Shown here piece after piece: positions 8,806-16,951 of a stretch of 64,000 nucleotides of DNA (position 1 is the first letter of the stretch; the number at the start of each line of letters is the position of its first letter). The DNA lies in NCBI GenBank assembly GCA_947482825.1, contig CANKMT010000018.1, forward strand, positions 1-64,000. Direction: 5' to 3'. This stretch comes from Betaproteobacteria bacterium. GTDB taxonomy: Bacteria; Pseudomonadota; Gammaproteobacteria; Burkholderiales; SG8-39. Below the pieces are notes generated by a model that was not told the DNA's origin, ran no database searches, and was given only the letters and a program-made list of their open reading frames with translations. The translations under genes and the position numbers were made by a program.

Positions 8806-9579
8806 ATGGACCTCAGCCTCCAAGTCGGCAAGTACGATATCCAGCAATTACTGGGCAAGGGCGCGACCGGCACCGTCTACCTGGCGCGGGATACGTTTTC
8901 CGGCCGGGAGGTGGCGCTCAAGGTCATCGAAGTCGAAGTGTTCCGGAATCCGGAGTTCGGCAAGATGCACCGCGCCCAGTTCCTCAACGAGGCTTCGCTC
9001 GCGGGCAAGCTGAAGCATCCGCACATCGTGACGATCTACGACGCCGTGGTGCAGGAGGATTCCGGCCACATCGCGATGGAACTCCTTACCGGCGGCGACC
9101 TTTCCCGGCATGTCACGCCCGAGACCCTGCTGCCGATCGCCGACGTGCTGCAGATCGGGTTCAAGTGCTGCGGCGCCCTGGATTACGCTTTCCGCGAAGG
9201 CATCGTGCATCGCGACATCAAGCCCGCCAACCTGATGATCGCGCAGGGCACCGAAGTAAAGATCGCCGATTTCGGCGCCGCGCTGCTCAGGCAGGCGCAG
9301 ACTTCGCAGACTGCGGCGATGGGTTCGCCCTATTACATGTCGCCCGAGCAAATCGAGGGTCGCACGTTGACGCTCCACAGCGACATGTACAGCCTCGGCG
9401 TTTCCCTCTACGAGCTGCTGACCGGGTCGCGCCCGTTCGACGGCAAGACGATGGAAGAGCTGATCGGCCGGATCCTGCGCGACGAACCGGCGCCGCCTTC
9501 CTCGGTTCGCGCCGACTTGCCCAAGGACATCGACCGGATCATCCTGCAGGCCATAGGCAAGAGGCCCGAGCACCGCTAA
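8806..9579 (+). CDS. Serine/threonine protein kinase (Hanks type), C-terminus cut by a stop codon
   Basis: 257 residues. The kinase core is complete: Gly-rich loop GKGATGTV (17-24), catalytic Lys39 (VALK), HRD loop 135-137 (VHRDIKPANLM), DFG 155-157 and the APE-like MSPEQ. The frame ends at TAA (9577-9579) directly after KRPEHR, where related proteins continue with Tyr-Pro-Thr-Trp. The next codons after the stop still read PTWAEFSLDLE in frame, so the TAA looks like a nonsense change at a Tyr codon. A cNMP-binding domain follows in another frame from 9614. The kinase domain alone may still be functional. Confidence 0.85.
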   Translation: MDLSLQVGKYDIQQLLGKGATGTVYLARDTFSGREVALKVIEVEVFRNPEFGKMHRAQFLNEASLAGKLKHPHIVTIYDAVVQEDSGHIAMELLTGGDLSRHVTPETLLPIADVLQIGFKCCGALDYAFREGIVHRDIKPANLMIAQGTEVKIADFGAALLRQAQTSQTAAMGSPYYMSPEQIEGRTLTLHSDMYSLGVSLYELLTGSRPFDGKTMEELIGRILRDEPAPPSSVRADLPKDIDRIILQAIGKRPEHR

Positions 9580-9613
9580 CCCACCTGGGCCGAGTTCTCG
9601 CTCGACCTCGAAG

Positions 9614-10075
9614 GTGGTGCGCCTGGTCTTGCCGATCGAGGCGATTTCCGATAGCGAGAAGTACGTCGCGCTCAAGCGCGTCCCGATGCTTGCCGGGCTG
9701 GCCGATTCGGAGCTCTGGGAACTCGCGCGCGCCGGCGACTGGAAGCGCGTGAAGCGCGCAACCCCGCTCGTGAAGGAGAACGATCCGGGCCAAAGCTTCT
9801 TTTTTCTTGCCCAGGGCCAGGTCAAGGTCATCCGCCAGGGGCGGCTGCTCAATACCATCGACCAGGGCGAGTGCTTCGGCGAGATGGCCTATATCCGCGG
9901 CGGAGAACTGCCCCGCCACGCGACGGTCGAATCGCTGACCGACATCATGCTCGCCGAATTCGTCCCCGAAGCCCTCGCGCAGATGAGCCTGGGCGCCCAG
10001 CTTGCGCTCACCCGCGCGCTGGTGCGCAACGTGGTCGATCGGCTGGAACTGGCGAATTCCCGCCTGGCGCGCTAG
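9614..10075 (+). CDS. Cyclic-nucleotide-binding (Crp-like) domain protein, separated from the upstream kinase
   Basis: 153 residues from a GTG at 9614. The cNMP-binding beta roll is recognisable from FFFLAQGQVKVIRQGRLL through ECFGEMAYIRGGELPRHATV, which includes the phosphate-binding cassette (GEMA..RGGELPRHA). No DNA-binding domain follows. The sequence before the GTG shows that this module was fused to the kinase: VVRLVLPIEAISDSEKYV should follow SLDLE, but the frames differ by one base at about 9610. It is annotated as its own gene because a GTG start is available, though it may be an untranslated remnant. No clear ribosome-binding site is seen. Confidence 0.65.
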   Translation: MVRLVLPIEAISDSEKYVALKRVPMLAGLADSELWELARAGDWKRVKRATPLVKENDPGQSFFFLAQGQVKVIRQGRLLNTIDQGECFGEMAYIRGGELPRHATVESLTDIMLAEFVPEALAQMSLGAQLALTRALVRNVVDRLELANSRLAR

Positions 10076-10103
10076 TCTCCCCCTTTTCCAGGGAGGGTTC
10101 GCC

Positions 10104-10528
10104 ATGAAACCGGAAATGCTGTTGCTGCTGTGGGCTGTAGTGCTGACTTTCGCGCATGTGCTGATTGCCGCGTCGGGGGCCTTCATGCAGGTCGGATTGC
10201 CGATGCTCGCCGGCAACCGGGACAACATGCCGGCACTTACCGGGTGGGCCGGACGGGCGCAGCGCGCCCATCGCAACATGCTCGAGAACCTGGTGCTCTC
10301 TTTGCGGCGCTCGTATTCCTGGTCATCGCAGCGGGTCGGACCAACCAGATGACCGTGCTCGGCGCGGAGTTGTTCTTCTGGGGGCGGTTCGCGTATGCGC
10401 TGATCTATCTGGCCGGGTGGCCCTGGTTGCGCACCCTGGCCTGGTTCGTCTCGGTGGTCGGGATGGTCCTGATGGCCGTGCAACTCAACTCTTCTAGGAT
10501 GAGCCTGCCTCCGGGACAAAGGCAATGA
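10104..10528 (+). pseudogene. MAPEG family membrane protein, frameshifted
   Basis: Two overlapping frames together make one MAPEG protein (membrane-associated, eicosanoid/glutathione metabolism family), about 140 residues with four helices. Frame one runs from the ATG at 10104, behind a strong GGGAGGG site, through QRAHRNMLENLVL. The match then moves to another frame at about 10300 (FAALVFLVIAAGRTNQMTV, AELFFWGRFAYALIYLAG, ending at 10528). The jump falls in a CTCTCTTT run, where a form two bases shorter would restore a single frame. Either the gene is broken by dinucleotide slippage or the base calls are wrong. The end overlaps the start of the phosphatase gene (ATGA). Confidence 0.75.
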
Positions 10529-11160
10529 GACCCACGAGAATCTGCATGGTCCGCCACGGCGAGACCGCCTGGAACGCCGAAGGCCGGGTGCAGGGCCAGC
10601 TCGACATCCCGCTAAACGACGTCGGGCGCGCCCAGGCGCGCGCCACGGCCGATGCGCTGGCCGGGCACGATTTCACCGCGATCTACTGCAGCGACCTCAT
10701 TCGCGTGCGCCAGACCGCGGAGCCGTCGGCCCGCAGGCTCGCGCTGCCGGTGTCGTACACGGCCGAACTTCGCGAACGCCACTACGGCATGTTCGAGACG
10801 CTCACTTACGTCGAGGTGCGCGAGAAGTATCCCGAGCAGTACGCGCGTTTCCGCGACAAGGATCCCGACTTCGATTTCGAGGGCGGCGAAACCCTGCGCG
10901 GGTTCAATGAGCGCTCGCTCAAGGCGGTGTCGGAAATCATCGACCGGCATCCCGGCGAGCAGATCCTCGTGTTTACGCACGGCGGCGTCCTCGAGATGGT
11001 CTACCGGCATGCACGCGAAGTGGGCTTGTCGTCCCAGCGCGATTTCGAGATCCCGAATGCCGGCATCAACTGGATCGAGGTCACGCCGGCTGCGTGGAAA
11101 GTCTGGGCGTGGGCGGAGGTCGCCCACCTCGAGGCGGCGCTGGACGACCTAAAAGAGTAG
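10525..11160 (+). CDS. Histidine phosphatase family protein (phosphoglycerate mutase-like)
   Basis: 211 residues, cytoplasmic. The catalytic RHG motif is VRHGETAWN with phospho-acceptor His10, and the second His is in FTHGGVLEM near residue 152. Glu in LRERHYG is the probable acid. Length and motifs fit the GpmB/CobC/PhoE-like branch, so it could be a broad phosphatase; mutase activity should not be assumed. The ATG overlaps the end of the MAPEG pseudogene by four bases (ATGA). The aldolase gene follows after 11 bases with GAGGAGA as ribosome-binding site. Confidence 0.88.
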   Translation: MRPTRICMVRHGETAWNAEGRVQGQLDIPLNDVGRAQARATADALAGHDFTAIYCSDLIRVRQTAEPSARRLALPVSYTAELRERHYGMFETLTYVEVREKYPEQYARFRDKDPDFDFEGGETLRGFNERSLKAVSEIIDRHPGEQILVFTHGGVLEMVYRHAREVGLSSQRDFEIPNAGINWIEVTPAAWKVWAWAEVAHLEAALDDLKE

Positions 11161-11171
11161 AGGAGACCGCA

Positions 11172-12137
11172 ATGGCACGCCATCCAAGCTATATCCCCAA
11201 CGGTGTGATCCCGGCCGTTCTGCTGCCTTTCTTCGAGGACCTGTCGATCGACGAGGCCTCGTTCCGCGCACATCTGCGCGACGTGACCGCGACCGAAGGC
11301 ATTTCGGCGATCACGATCAATGCGCATTCGACCGAAGCCGCCTCGTGCACGTTCGAGGAGCAAAGGCGGGTGCTCGAGATCACCCAGGACGAGGTCGGGG
11401 TGCGCACACCCATCGTCAATGGGATCTACGCCGAAGGCAGCCTGGAAGCCGCGCGGCTCGCGAAGATGGCGGCCGAGGGCGGCGCTTCCGCGCTGCTGGT
11501 TTTCCCGCCCGGGCCATTCACGATGGGCCAGCGGCCAGAGATGGTGATCGAGCATTTCCGCCGCGTGTTCGATGCCAGCGGCCTGCCGATCATCGCGTTC
11601 CAGTACCCGCTCGCGGGCGGGCAGGGCTACCCGATGCCTACGTTGCTCCGGCTGATCGAGGCCGTGCCCGCGGTGCGCGCAATCAAGGACTGGTGCAACA
11701 ACCCGGTCCAGCACGAGCGGCAGATCCGCACGCTTCAGTCGCTGCGGCCTGCGGTCAACGTGCTGTCCACGCACAGCGCGTGGCTGTTCAGTTCGCTGGT
11801 GCTTGGCTGCAACGGATTGCTTTCCGGCAGCGGCTCGGTCATTGCGCCATTGCAGGCGCAGCTTTTCAGGGCGGTGCAGGGCGATGACCTTGCCACGGCC
11901 AAGCGGCTGCACGACCGGATCTCGGCCACGGCCGAGGTGTTCTACGCCGACCCGCCGGTGGACATGCACAACCGCATGAAGGAAGCGCTCGTGCTCATGG
12001 GCAAGTTGCCGCGGGCCGTGGTGCGGCCGCCGCTGGTGAAGGTGACGCCCGCGGAGGTCGAACGGATCAGGCAGGCGCTGGTGCGCGCGGAACTGCTCGA
12101 GGCCGGCGAACGAAAGCTGCGGGCTGCCGCCGGGTAG
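11172..12137 (+). CDS. Dihydrodipicolinate synthase/N-acetylneuraminate lyase family protein
   Basis: 321 residues, a TIM-barrel class I aldolase. The Schiff-base Lys is K172 (VRAIKDW) and the catalytic Tyr is Y145 (FQYPL), 27 residues apart as in the family. The first barrel strand carries PAVLLPFFEDLSID, and INAHSTEA replaces the GTTGE phosphate/carboxylate loop of true DapA, so this is probably a catabolic lyase rather than the lysine-pathway enzyme. The ATG at 11172 is chosen because a GAGGAGA site precedes it and the longer frame lies inside the phosphatase gene. Convergent with the enoyl-CoA hydratase gene, seven bases apart. Confidence 0.85.
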   Translation: MARHPSYIPNGVIPAVLLPFFEDLSIDEASFRAHLRDVTATEGISAITINAHSTEAASCTFEEQRRVLEITQDEVGVRTPIVNGIYAEGSLEAARLAKMAAEGGASALLVFPPGPFTMGQRPEMVIEHFRRVFDASGLPIIAFQYPLAGGQGYPMPTLLRLIEAVPAVRAIKDWCNNPVQHERQIRTLQSLRPAVNVLSTHSAWLFSSLVLGCNGLLSGSGSVIAPLQAQLFRAVQGDDLATAKRLHDRISATAEVFYADPPVDMHNRMKEALVLMGKLPRAVVRPPLVKVTPAEVERIRQALVRAELLEAGERKLRAAAG

Positions 12138-12143
12138 CGGCGG

Positions 12144-12920
12144 TCAGCACCCCTTGTAAGCCGGCTCGCGCTTTTCCACGAAGGCGAGCAACGCCTCGCG
12201 CGAGTCCTCGGCGTCCTTGAGGCCGCACATGGTCTCGACCACGCTTTCCATCGAGCGCCGGTAGTCCAGGTCGTTGGCACGCACGAAGGCGTCGCGCAGC
12301 AGCTTCATTGCGATCGGCGACTTCTTCGCCAGGCGCCTTGCCAGCGCCCGGGCGCGGGGCATCACTTCGGCCCGCGGCACGACTTCGTTGACGACACCGA
12401 GCTCCTTCATCTTTGCCGCGGTGACGATGTCGCCGGTGAAGAGCAGTTCCGCCGCGCGATGCCGGCCGGCGATTCTCGGCAGGTGCACGAGGTGCATCGC
12501 GGGGAGCACACCGACATCGATCTCGGGGTAGCCCCACTTGCCCTCTTCGGCGGCGATGATCATGTCGCACGAAACGGCCCATGTGACACCAGCAGCCCGC
12601 GCATGGCCGTTGACCGCGGCGATCACCGGCTTTCCGATGCGGTAAAGCGCCTCGTGCATTTCGTAATAGAAGAGCTCGATGAACTTGCGCAAGGCCTGGC
12701 CATCGAAATCGAGCGCCAGCTTCAGGTCCATGCCCGCCGAGAACACGGTCGGCAGCGCGCTGGTGAGGATCACGGCACGCGCTGTTTCATCGGCGGTCGC
12801 GCGCTTGTAAGCATCGATCACCTCCCGTGCAAGCTGGTGGTCGATGGCGTTCACCGGCGCACGGTTCATGGTGATTTCCGCGACATTCTCGACGACCCGG
12901 TATTCGACGAGCTGTGGCAT
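12144..12920 (-). CDS. Enoyl-CoA hydratase/isomerase family protein
   Basis: 258 residues, crotonase fold. The oxyanion-hole segments are visible as FSAGMDLK (near 60-67) and GHARAAGVTWAVSCDM (near 105-120). YPEIDVG supplies one candidate catalytic Glu, and the C-terminal KSPIAMKLLRDAF helix is typical. It should add water to, or isomerise, an enoyl-CoA. An AAGGAA site precedes the ATG. It is separated from the UbiD gene by an inverted-repeat element (12935-12989) but could still share its transcript. Confidence 0.87.
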   Translation of the reverse strand: MPQLVEYRVVENVAEITMNRAPVNAIDHQLAREVIDAYKRATADETARAVILTSALPTVFSAGMDLKLALDFDGQALRKFIELFYYEMHEALYRIGKPVIAAVNGHARAAGVTWAVSCDMIIAAEEGKWGYPEIDVGVLPAMHLVHLPRIAGRHRAAELLFTGDIVTAAKMKELGVVNEVVPRAEVMPRARALARRLAKKSPIAMKLLRDAFVRANDLDYRRSMESVVETMCGLKDAEDSREALLAFVEKREPAYKGC

Positions 12921-12934
12921 GGCGGTTCCTTGGA

Positions 12935-12989
12935 AAATGGTGTCAGAGTCGAATTTCCGGATCGCGAAAATCGGACTCTGACACCATTT
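12935..12989. repeat. REP-like inverted repeat
   Basis: Two perfect 16-base arms, AAATGGTGTCAGAGTC (12935-12950) and its complement (12974-12989), enclose a 23-base centre that is itself partly palindromic. The right arm overlaps the UbiD stop codon by two bases. Shape and size are those of intergenic REP elements mobilised by RAYT transposases in proteobacteria; no RAYT gene is in the window. It could also act as a 3' RNA stabiliser or attenuator between the UbiD and enoyl-CoA hydratase genes. I found no second copy in the window. Confidence 0.75.
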
Positions 12990-14376
12990 AAATGTTGATG
13001 CCGGAGGCGGCGAGGATGCCGCGCACGCGCGCGCGCTGCTCGTCCGAGATCGTCAGGCGCTCGGCGAAGTCCTTGCCCAGCGGCCGGGTCGCGTCGATGC
13101 CCATTTTGGTGACCGTGAAGGTTTCGGGGTCGGAGGTCGGGTCGAGGATCGCGCCCTTGCTCCCCGGGATGAACACAATGTCCCTCTCGGCCCTGACGCG
13201 GGTGGTCACCGCCCACATGACGTCGTTCATGTCGAAGATGTCGACGTCCTCGTCCACCACGATGATGTACTTGGTGTAGAACTCGGTGCCCAAGGCGGCC
13301 ATGATCGCCTGCTGCGGCTCGCCTTGTGAGGACTTCTTCATCTTGATGATCGCGAGGAAGGCGCCGCAGGTGCGGTGCGGCACGTGGACTGCGATCACGT
13401 TGGGCAGGTTGCGGCGCAGCGTGTTCAGGATCTCGCCTTCGCGCGTGACGCACGAGACCAGGATATGGTCCTGCGACATGCCCGAGGCGACCGAGTGGTA
13501 CATCGCGTCGCGCCTTTGTCGCACGCGATGCGCAACGAACACGTTCTGCGTGCTGCGGTACGACGCATAGCCGGTGAATTCGCTGAACGGCCCTTCGGGC
13601 TCGTGCACGTTCGCGAGGATCTCTCCTTCGATGATGATTTCCGCACCCGCCGGCACCTCAAGATCCTGAACACCGGTCTTCGCGAGGCGGTACGGCTCGC
13701 CGAACAGGCCGCCGATGATCTCGAACTTGCGCACGTGCGGCGGGTAGGCGAACACCATCGAACCCATGTAGTGCAGCGGATGGATGCCCAGCGTGATCGC
13801 GGCCGGCAGCGACTGGCCTTTTTCCTCGGCGCGCTTGTGGAATTCGTACATGCGGCGGCGCGAATGCAGCGACACGCCAAGGCGGTTTTTCCCGGTCAGC
13901 ATGAAGCGATGAAACCCCGTCGTGTCAACGCCCGTGAGCGGATCGCGCGCCGTGAGCTGCCCGGCGGTCACGTAAGGGGCTGCATCGACCGAGAAATGCG
14001 TGGGGATCGGCAGCTTCGTGAGGTCGACCTGGTCGCCTTCGGTCACCAGGTCCTGCCAAGGGGCTTCCTTGACCGTCTCGCAGGGGATGTACTTCTGCAC
14101 CCGCTCGCGGAAGGCGTTCGGCAGGTCGGCTACCGGCACGCCGAGGCAGGCCGCCAGCAACTTTCGGCTGCCCGCGATGTTGGTGACCACCTTCATTGTG
14201 TGGCCCTCGACGTTCTCATAAATCACGACCGGGCTGCGGCCGGCATGCTCGAGCTCGAACACGAGCGAAGTCATGTCGAGGTGGGTGCGCACCGGCGCCG
14301 TGATGAGGACGATCTCGCCGGGATGGTCGCGTTCGACCATCGCGAGGAAGCCTCGCAGGCTCTGGCTTTCGTTCAT
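12988..14376 (-). CDS. UbiD family (prenylated-FMN) decarboxylase
   Basis: 462 residues, near the usual UbiD/Fdc length. Candidate catalytic residues are Arg165 (NRLGVSLHS), Glu261 and Glu266 (EPEGPFSEF), matching the Arg-Glu-Glu set of Fdc1. VDEDVDIFD (374-382) is the metal/flavin region. Such enzymes reversibly decarboxylate unsaturated or aromatic acids and need prenyl-FMN made by UbiX; no ubiX is in the window, so it must be elsewhere. It lies in a unit with a Bug receptor upstream and an enoyl-CoA hydratase downstream, so a catabolic role on an imported aromatic or unsaturated acid is more likely than ubiquinone synthesis. Confidence 0.92.
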   Translation of the reverse strand: MNESQSLRGFLAMVERDHPGEIVLITAPVRTHLDMTSLVFELEHAGRSPVVIYENVEGHTMKVVTNIAGSRKLLAACLGVPVADLPNAFRERVQKYIPCETVKEAPWQDLVTEGDQVDLTKLPIPTHFSVDAAPYVTAGQLTARDPLTGVDTTGFHRFMLTGKNRLGVSLHSRRRMYEFHKRAEEKGQSLPAAITLGIHPLHYMGSMVFAYPPHVRKFEIIGGLFGEPYRLAKTGVQDLEVPAGAEIIIEGEILANVHEPEGPFSEFTGYASYRSTQNVFVAHRVRQRRDAMYHSVASGMSQDHILVSCVTREGEILNTLRRNLPNVIAVHVPHRTCGAFLAIIKMKKSSQGEPQQAIMAALGTEFYTKYIIVVDEDVDIFDMNDVMWAVTTRVRAERDIVFIPGSKGAILDPTSDPETFTVTKMGIDATRPLGKDFAERLTISDEQRARVRGILAASGINI

Positions 14377-14419
14377 TGCGGTCTCCGTTGTTGCGCTTGG
14401 GGTACTTCGGCGCGGCGTT

Positions 14420-15388
14420 TTACTCGGCCTTGATGCCCGCTTCCTTCACGATCTTGCCCCAGCGCTGGATGTCGTTGTTGATCGTGGCGCGAAACTGTTC
14501 CGGCGTGTCGCCGATCGGGTCCGAGCCGATCTCGAACATCTTGTCGCGAAATGCCTTCTCGCGCACGATGCGCTGGATCGTGTCGGACAGCCTGGCGACG
14601 ATTTCCGTCGGCGTCTTGCCCGGCGCGACGATGCCGTTCCACGGCGCCACGTCGAAGCCGGCCAGGCCGGATTCAGCCACCGTCGGAATATCCGGCGCCT
14701 GGGGCACGCGCCTTGAAGTGGTGACCGCCAGCGCGCGCAGCTTGCCGCCCTTGGACTGCGGCAACGAATCCGAGAGGTTCGAGAACATGAACTGGACATC
14801 CCCGGCAAGCAGCGCCGCGAGCGCCGGCGGCCCGCCCTTGTAGGCGACGTGCACCAGCTTGATGCCGGCCATGCTGGCGAGGACCTCGCCCGAAAGGTGG
14901 GTGGTCGAGCCGACCCCGGAAGAGCTGAAATTGAGTTTCCCAGGATTGGCTTTCGCGTAAGCGATCAATTCGGGCACCGATTTGGCCGGAATCGAGGGGT
15001 TCACCAGCAGCATCAGCGCGTTGACCGAAACGTTGCTGACCGGCGCAAGATCGTTGACCGGGTCGTAGGTCACAGTCTTCAGCAGGAAAGGGGAGACAGT
15101 GTGCGGCCCCAGCGACGAGGTCAGCAGGGTGTAACCGTCCGGGGCCGACTTGACGAGAATCTCGGTGGCCACCACCCCGCCAGCGCCGGGCTTGTTGTCG
15201 ACGATCACCGGCTGGCCGAGGAGGTCCTGCATGCGTGCTGCCAGGATCCGCGTGACCACGTCGGTGTTGCCGCCGGGAGCGAAGCCGACAAGGATCTTGA
15301 TGGGTTTGTTGGGATAGGGCTGGGCGGCGGCCCCCACGCAAAAGGCTAACCCGACGACGAGCAGGGCTTTTGAAAAAAGGTTCTGCAT
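14420..15388 (-). CDS. Bug family substrate-binding protein (UbiD cluster)
   Basis: 322 residues, signal peptide ending GAAAQ at about residue 23 and mature start PYPNKPIKILVGFAPGGNTD. The strand motif VHVAYKGGPPALAALLAGD is also typical of Bug proteins. It lies 43 bases upstream of the UbiD gene on the same strand, so the two are probably co-transcribed and the ligand is a plausible UbiD substrate. Upstream, a NIPSNAP gene and another Bug gene continue on the same strand. Confidence 0.92.
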   Translation of the reverse strand: MQNLFSKALLVVGLAFCVGAAAQPYPNKPIKILVGFAPGGNTDVVTRILAARMQDLLGQPVIVDNKPGAGGVVATEILVKSAPDGYTLLTSSLGPHTVSPFLLKTVTYDPVNDLAPVSNVSVNALMLLVNPSIPAKSVPELIAYAKANPGKLNFSSSGVGSTTHLSGEVLASMAGIKLVHVAYKGGPPALAALLAGDVQFMFSNLSDSLPQSKGGKLRALAVTTSRRVPQAPDIPTVAESGLAGFDVAPWNGIVAPGKTPTEIVARLSDTIQRIVREKAFRDKMFEIGSDPIGDTPEQFRATINNDIQRWGKIVKEAGIKAE

Positions 15389-15489
15389 TTCTGGATCCTC
15401 AGAATGGGTGGCGCGGTATTTGAAGCAAGCCGTATGCCACGGCAGTGCGAACTCTATCGCGTGCGGAGTTGTCTGGGCAATTCAGAATT

Positions 15490-15837
15490 TCAGGCCTTCG
15501 GCTCCGCCGCCAGCATCCTTTTCAGCCTTTCCACGAAGAACGGCGCCGGTTTCATGATCCGCGTCTCCATCCGCACGATCAGCGGGTGGATCTTCGGGCG
15601 GTAGGACTGCCACTCGGGATCGGCGAACAGCGCATCGCGGCAGCGCTCCCTCTGGTTGAGGTCGTCGTACGCCCACATATGCACGACCATGTTCTGCAGG
15701 CCGACTTCGGTCACGTAGTAGCCGAGCATGTGCGGCAGGTACCGCAACTGCACCGGCATGCCGTGTGTCGAGTAGTGGTGGAAATACTCCGGCGCCTTGC
15801 CGGGGTGCAGCGTGTACATGCGCTCTTCGACGTACAT
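15490..15837 (-). CDS. NIPSNAP family protein
   Basis: 115 residues, a dimeric alpha/beta-barrel (ferredoxin-like) fold. Starting YVEERMYTLHPGKAPEYFHHY and the later WAYDDLNQRERCRDALFAD match NIPSNAP proteins, which are often found in catabolic clusters without a proven reaction. Start 15837 is chosen because the in-frame extension upstream overlaps the neighbouring Bug gene; the stop of that Bug gene is 12 bases away. Probably part of the same transcript as the two flanking Bug genes. Confidence 0.85.
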   Translation of the reverse strand: MYVEERMYTLHPGKAPEYFHHYSTHGMPVQLRYLPHMLGYYVTEVGLQNMVVHMWAYDDLNQRERCRDALFADPEWQSYRPKIHPLIVRMETRIMKPAPFFVERLKRMLAAEPKA

Positions 15838-15848
15838 GATTCCTCCTA

Positions 15849-16823
15849 TTGTTCGACCTTGATGCCGGCCTCGGCAACCGTCTTCTTCCATTTGGCGGCG
15901 TCGCGCTGAAGCGTGGTCGCGAGTTGCTCGGGCGTCGCGCTCTGCGCCTCGAGGCTCATGCCGGTGAGCTTTTCCTGCACGTCGCGCAGTTTGAGGGCGC
16001 GCCCGAACTCGCGCGAGAGCAACGCAACGATCTCCGGCGGCAGGTTGGCCGGTCCGAGGATCGCGTGCCAGGTCGAGGCCTCGAAGCCGGGCACGCCCGA
16101 TTCGGCCACCGTGGGCAGGTCGGGGAGCGTGGCCGAGCGCGTCGCTCCGGCCGACGCGAGCATGCGCAGCTTGCCGGCTTTTGCAGGGCCCACGAAGACC
16201 GAGATCGAGTTGAACATCAGCGAAACCTGGCCCGCGATCAGGTCTGCCGTCGCCGGCGCCGCGCCTTTGTAGGGGATGTGGACCATTCTGATGCCGGCCA
16301 GCGAGTTGAAATACTCGCCGGCGAGGTGGGAGACCGACCCTGTGCCGAACGAGGCCATGTTGAGCGACCCGGGTTTCGCTTTTGCAAGCGCAATCAATTC
16401 CTGCACGTTGTTTGCCGGCACCGAGGGATGCACCGCGAGTCCCATGGGTTCGGCTGCCAGCATCGCTATCGGCGTGAAGTCCTTCACCGGGTCGAACGGC
16501 ACTTTGCTGACCGCGGGATTGGTGCCAAGCGAACTGGCCGTGGCAATCACCAGCGTATAGCCGTCGGCAGGCGACTTCGCCACTGCATTGAGCCCGATCG
16601 CGCCGGTCGCGCCCGCTTTGTTATCGACGAGGAAGGGCTGCTTCAGCACTTCCGCGAGCTTGGCGCCCATCATGCGCGCGAGGATGTCGGTCGCGCCGCC
16701 CGGCGGGAAGGGCACGACGATGGTGACGGGGCGCAAAGGGTAGTCCTGCGCATGGGCGCCGCAGAGCGCGAACAACGCGGCTGCGGCGAGTGCGAGACGG
16801 CGAAGCGGTCGGGTGGCCGGCAT
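15849..16823 (-). CDS. Bug family substrate-binding protein
   Basis: 324 residues from the ATG at 16823, which has GGGGATCAGGAC just upstream; an ATG at 16856 is in frame but lacks a site and would spoil the signal peptide. The signal peptide (two Arg pairs, then LALAAAALFALCGAHAQ) ends near residue 26, before DYPLRPVTIVVPFPPGGATD. First gene of a minus-strand unit followed by NIPSNAP, Bug and UbiD genes. It is divergent from another Bug gene, and the shared region contains a perfect inverted repeat. Confidence 0.91.
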
Positions 16824-16906
16824 GTCCTGATCCCCAAGTGCAAGGCGATTCGTCATGTTAATTGACGTGCCGATCGCGTACAAATTAAGATACACCTGCC
16901 TGAAAA

Positions 16907-16927
16907 TTGTATCTGATATTGATACAA
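16907..16927. promoter_or_regulatory. Candidate operator between divergent Bug operons
   Basis: Perfect inverted repeat TTGTATC - 7 bases - GATACAA, in the 128-base region between two divergently transcribed Bug genes. A further GATACA half-site lies at 16889-16894. A possible plus-strand promoter precedes it: TTGACG at 16862-16867, an 18-base spacer and TAAGAT at 16886-16891. The repeat would then cover the early transcribed region of the plus-strand gene. Similar TTGTAT-type repeats are common for GntR-family regulators, but the factor is unknown and no GntR gene is in the window. Confidence 0.6.
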
Positions 16928-16951
16928 CCACGCTGCGCCGAAGGAGCCCGA

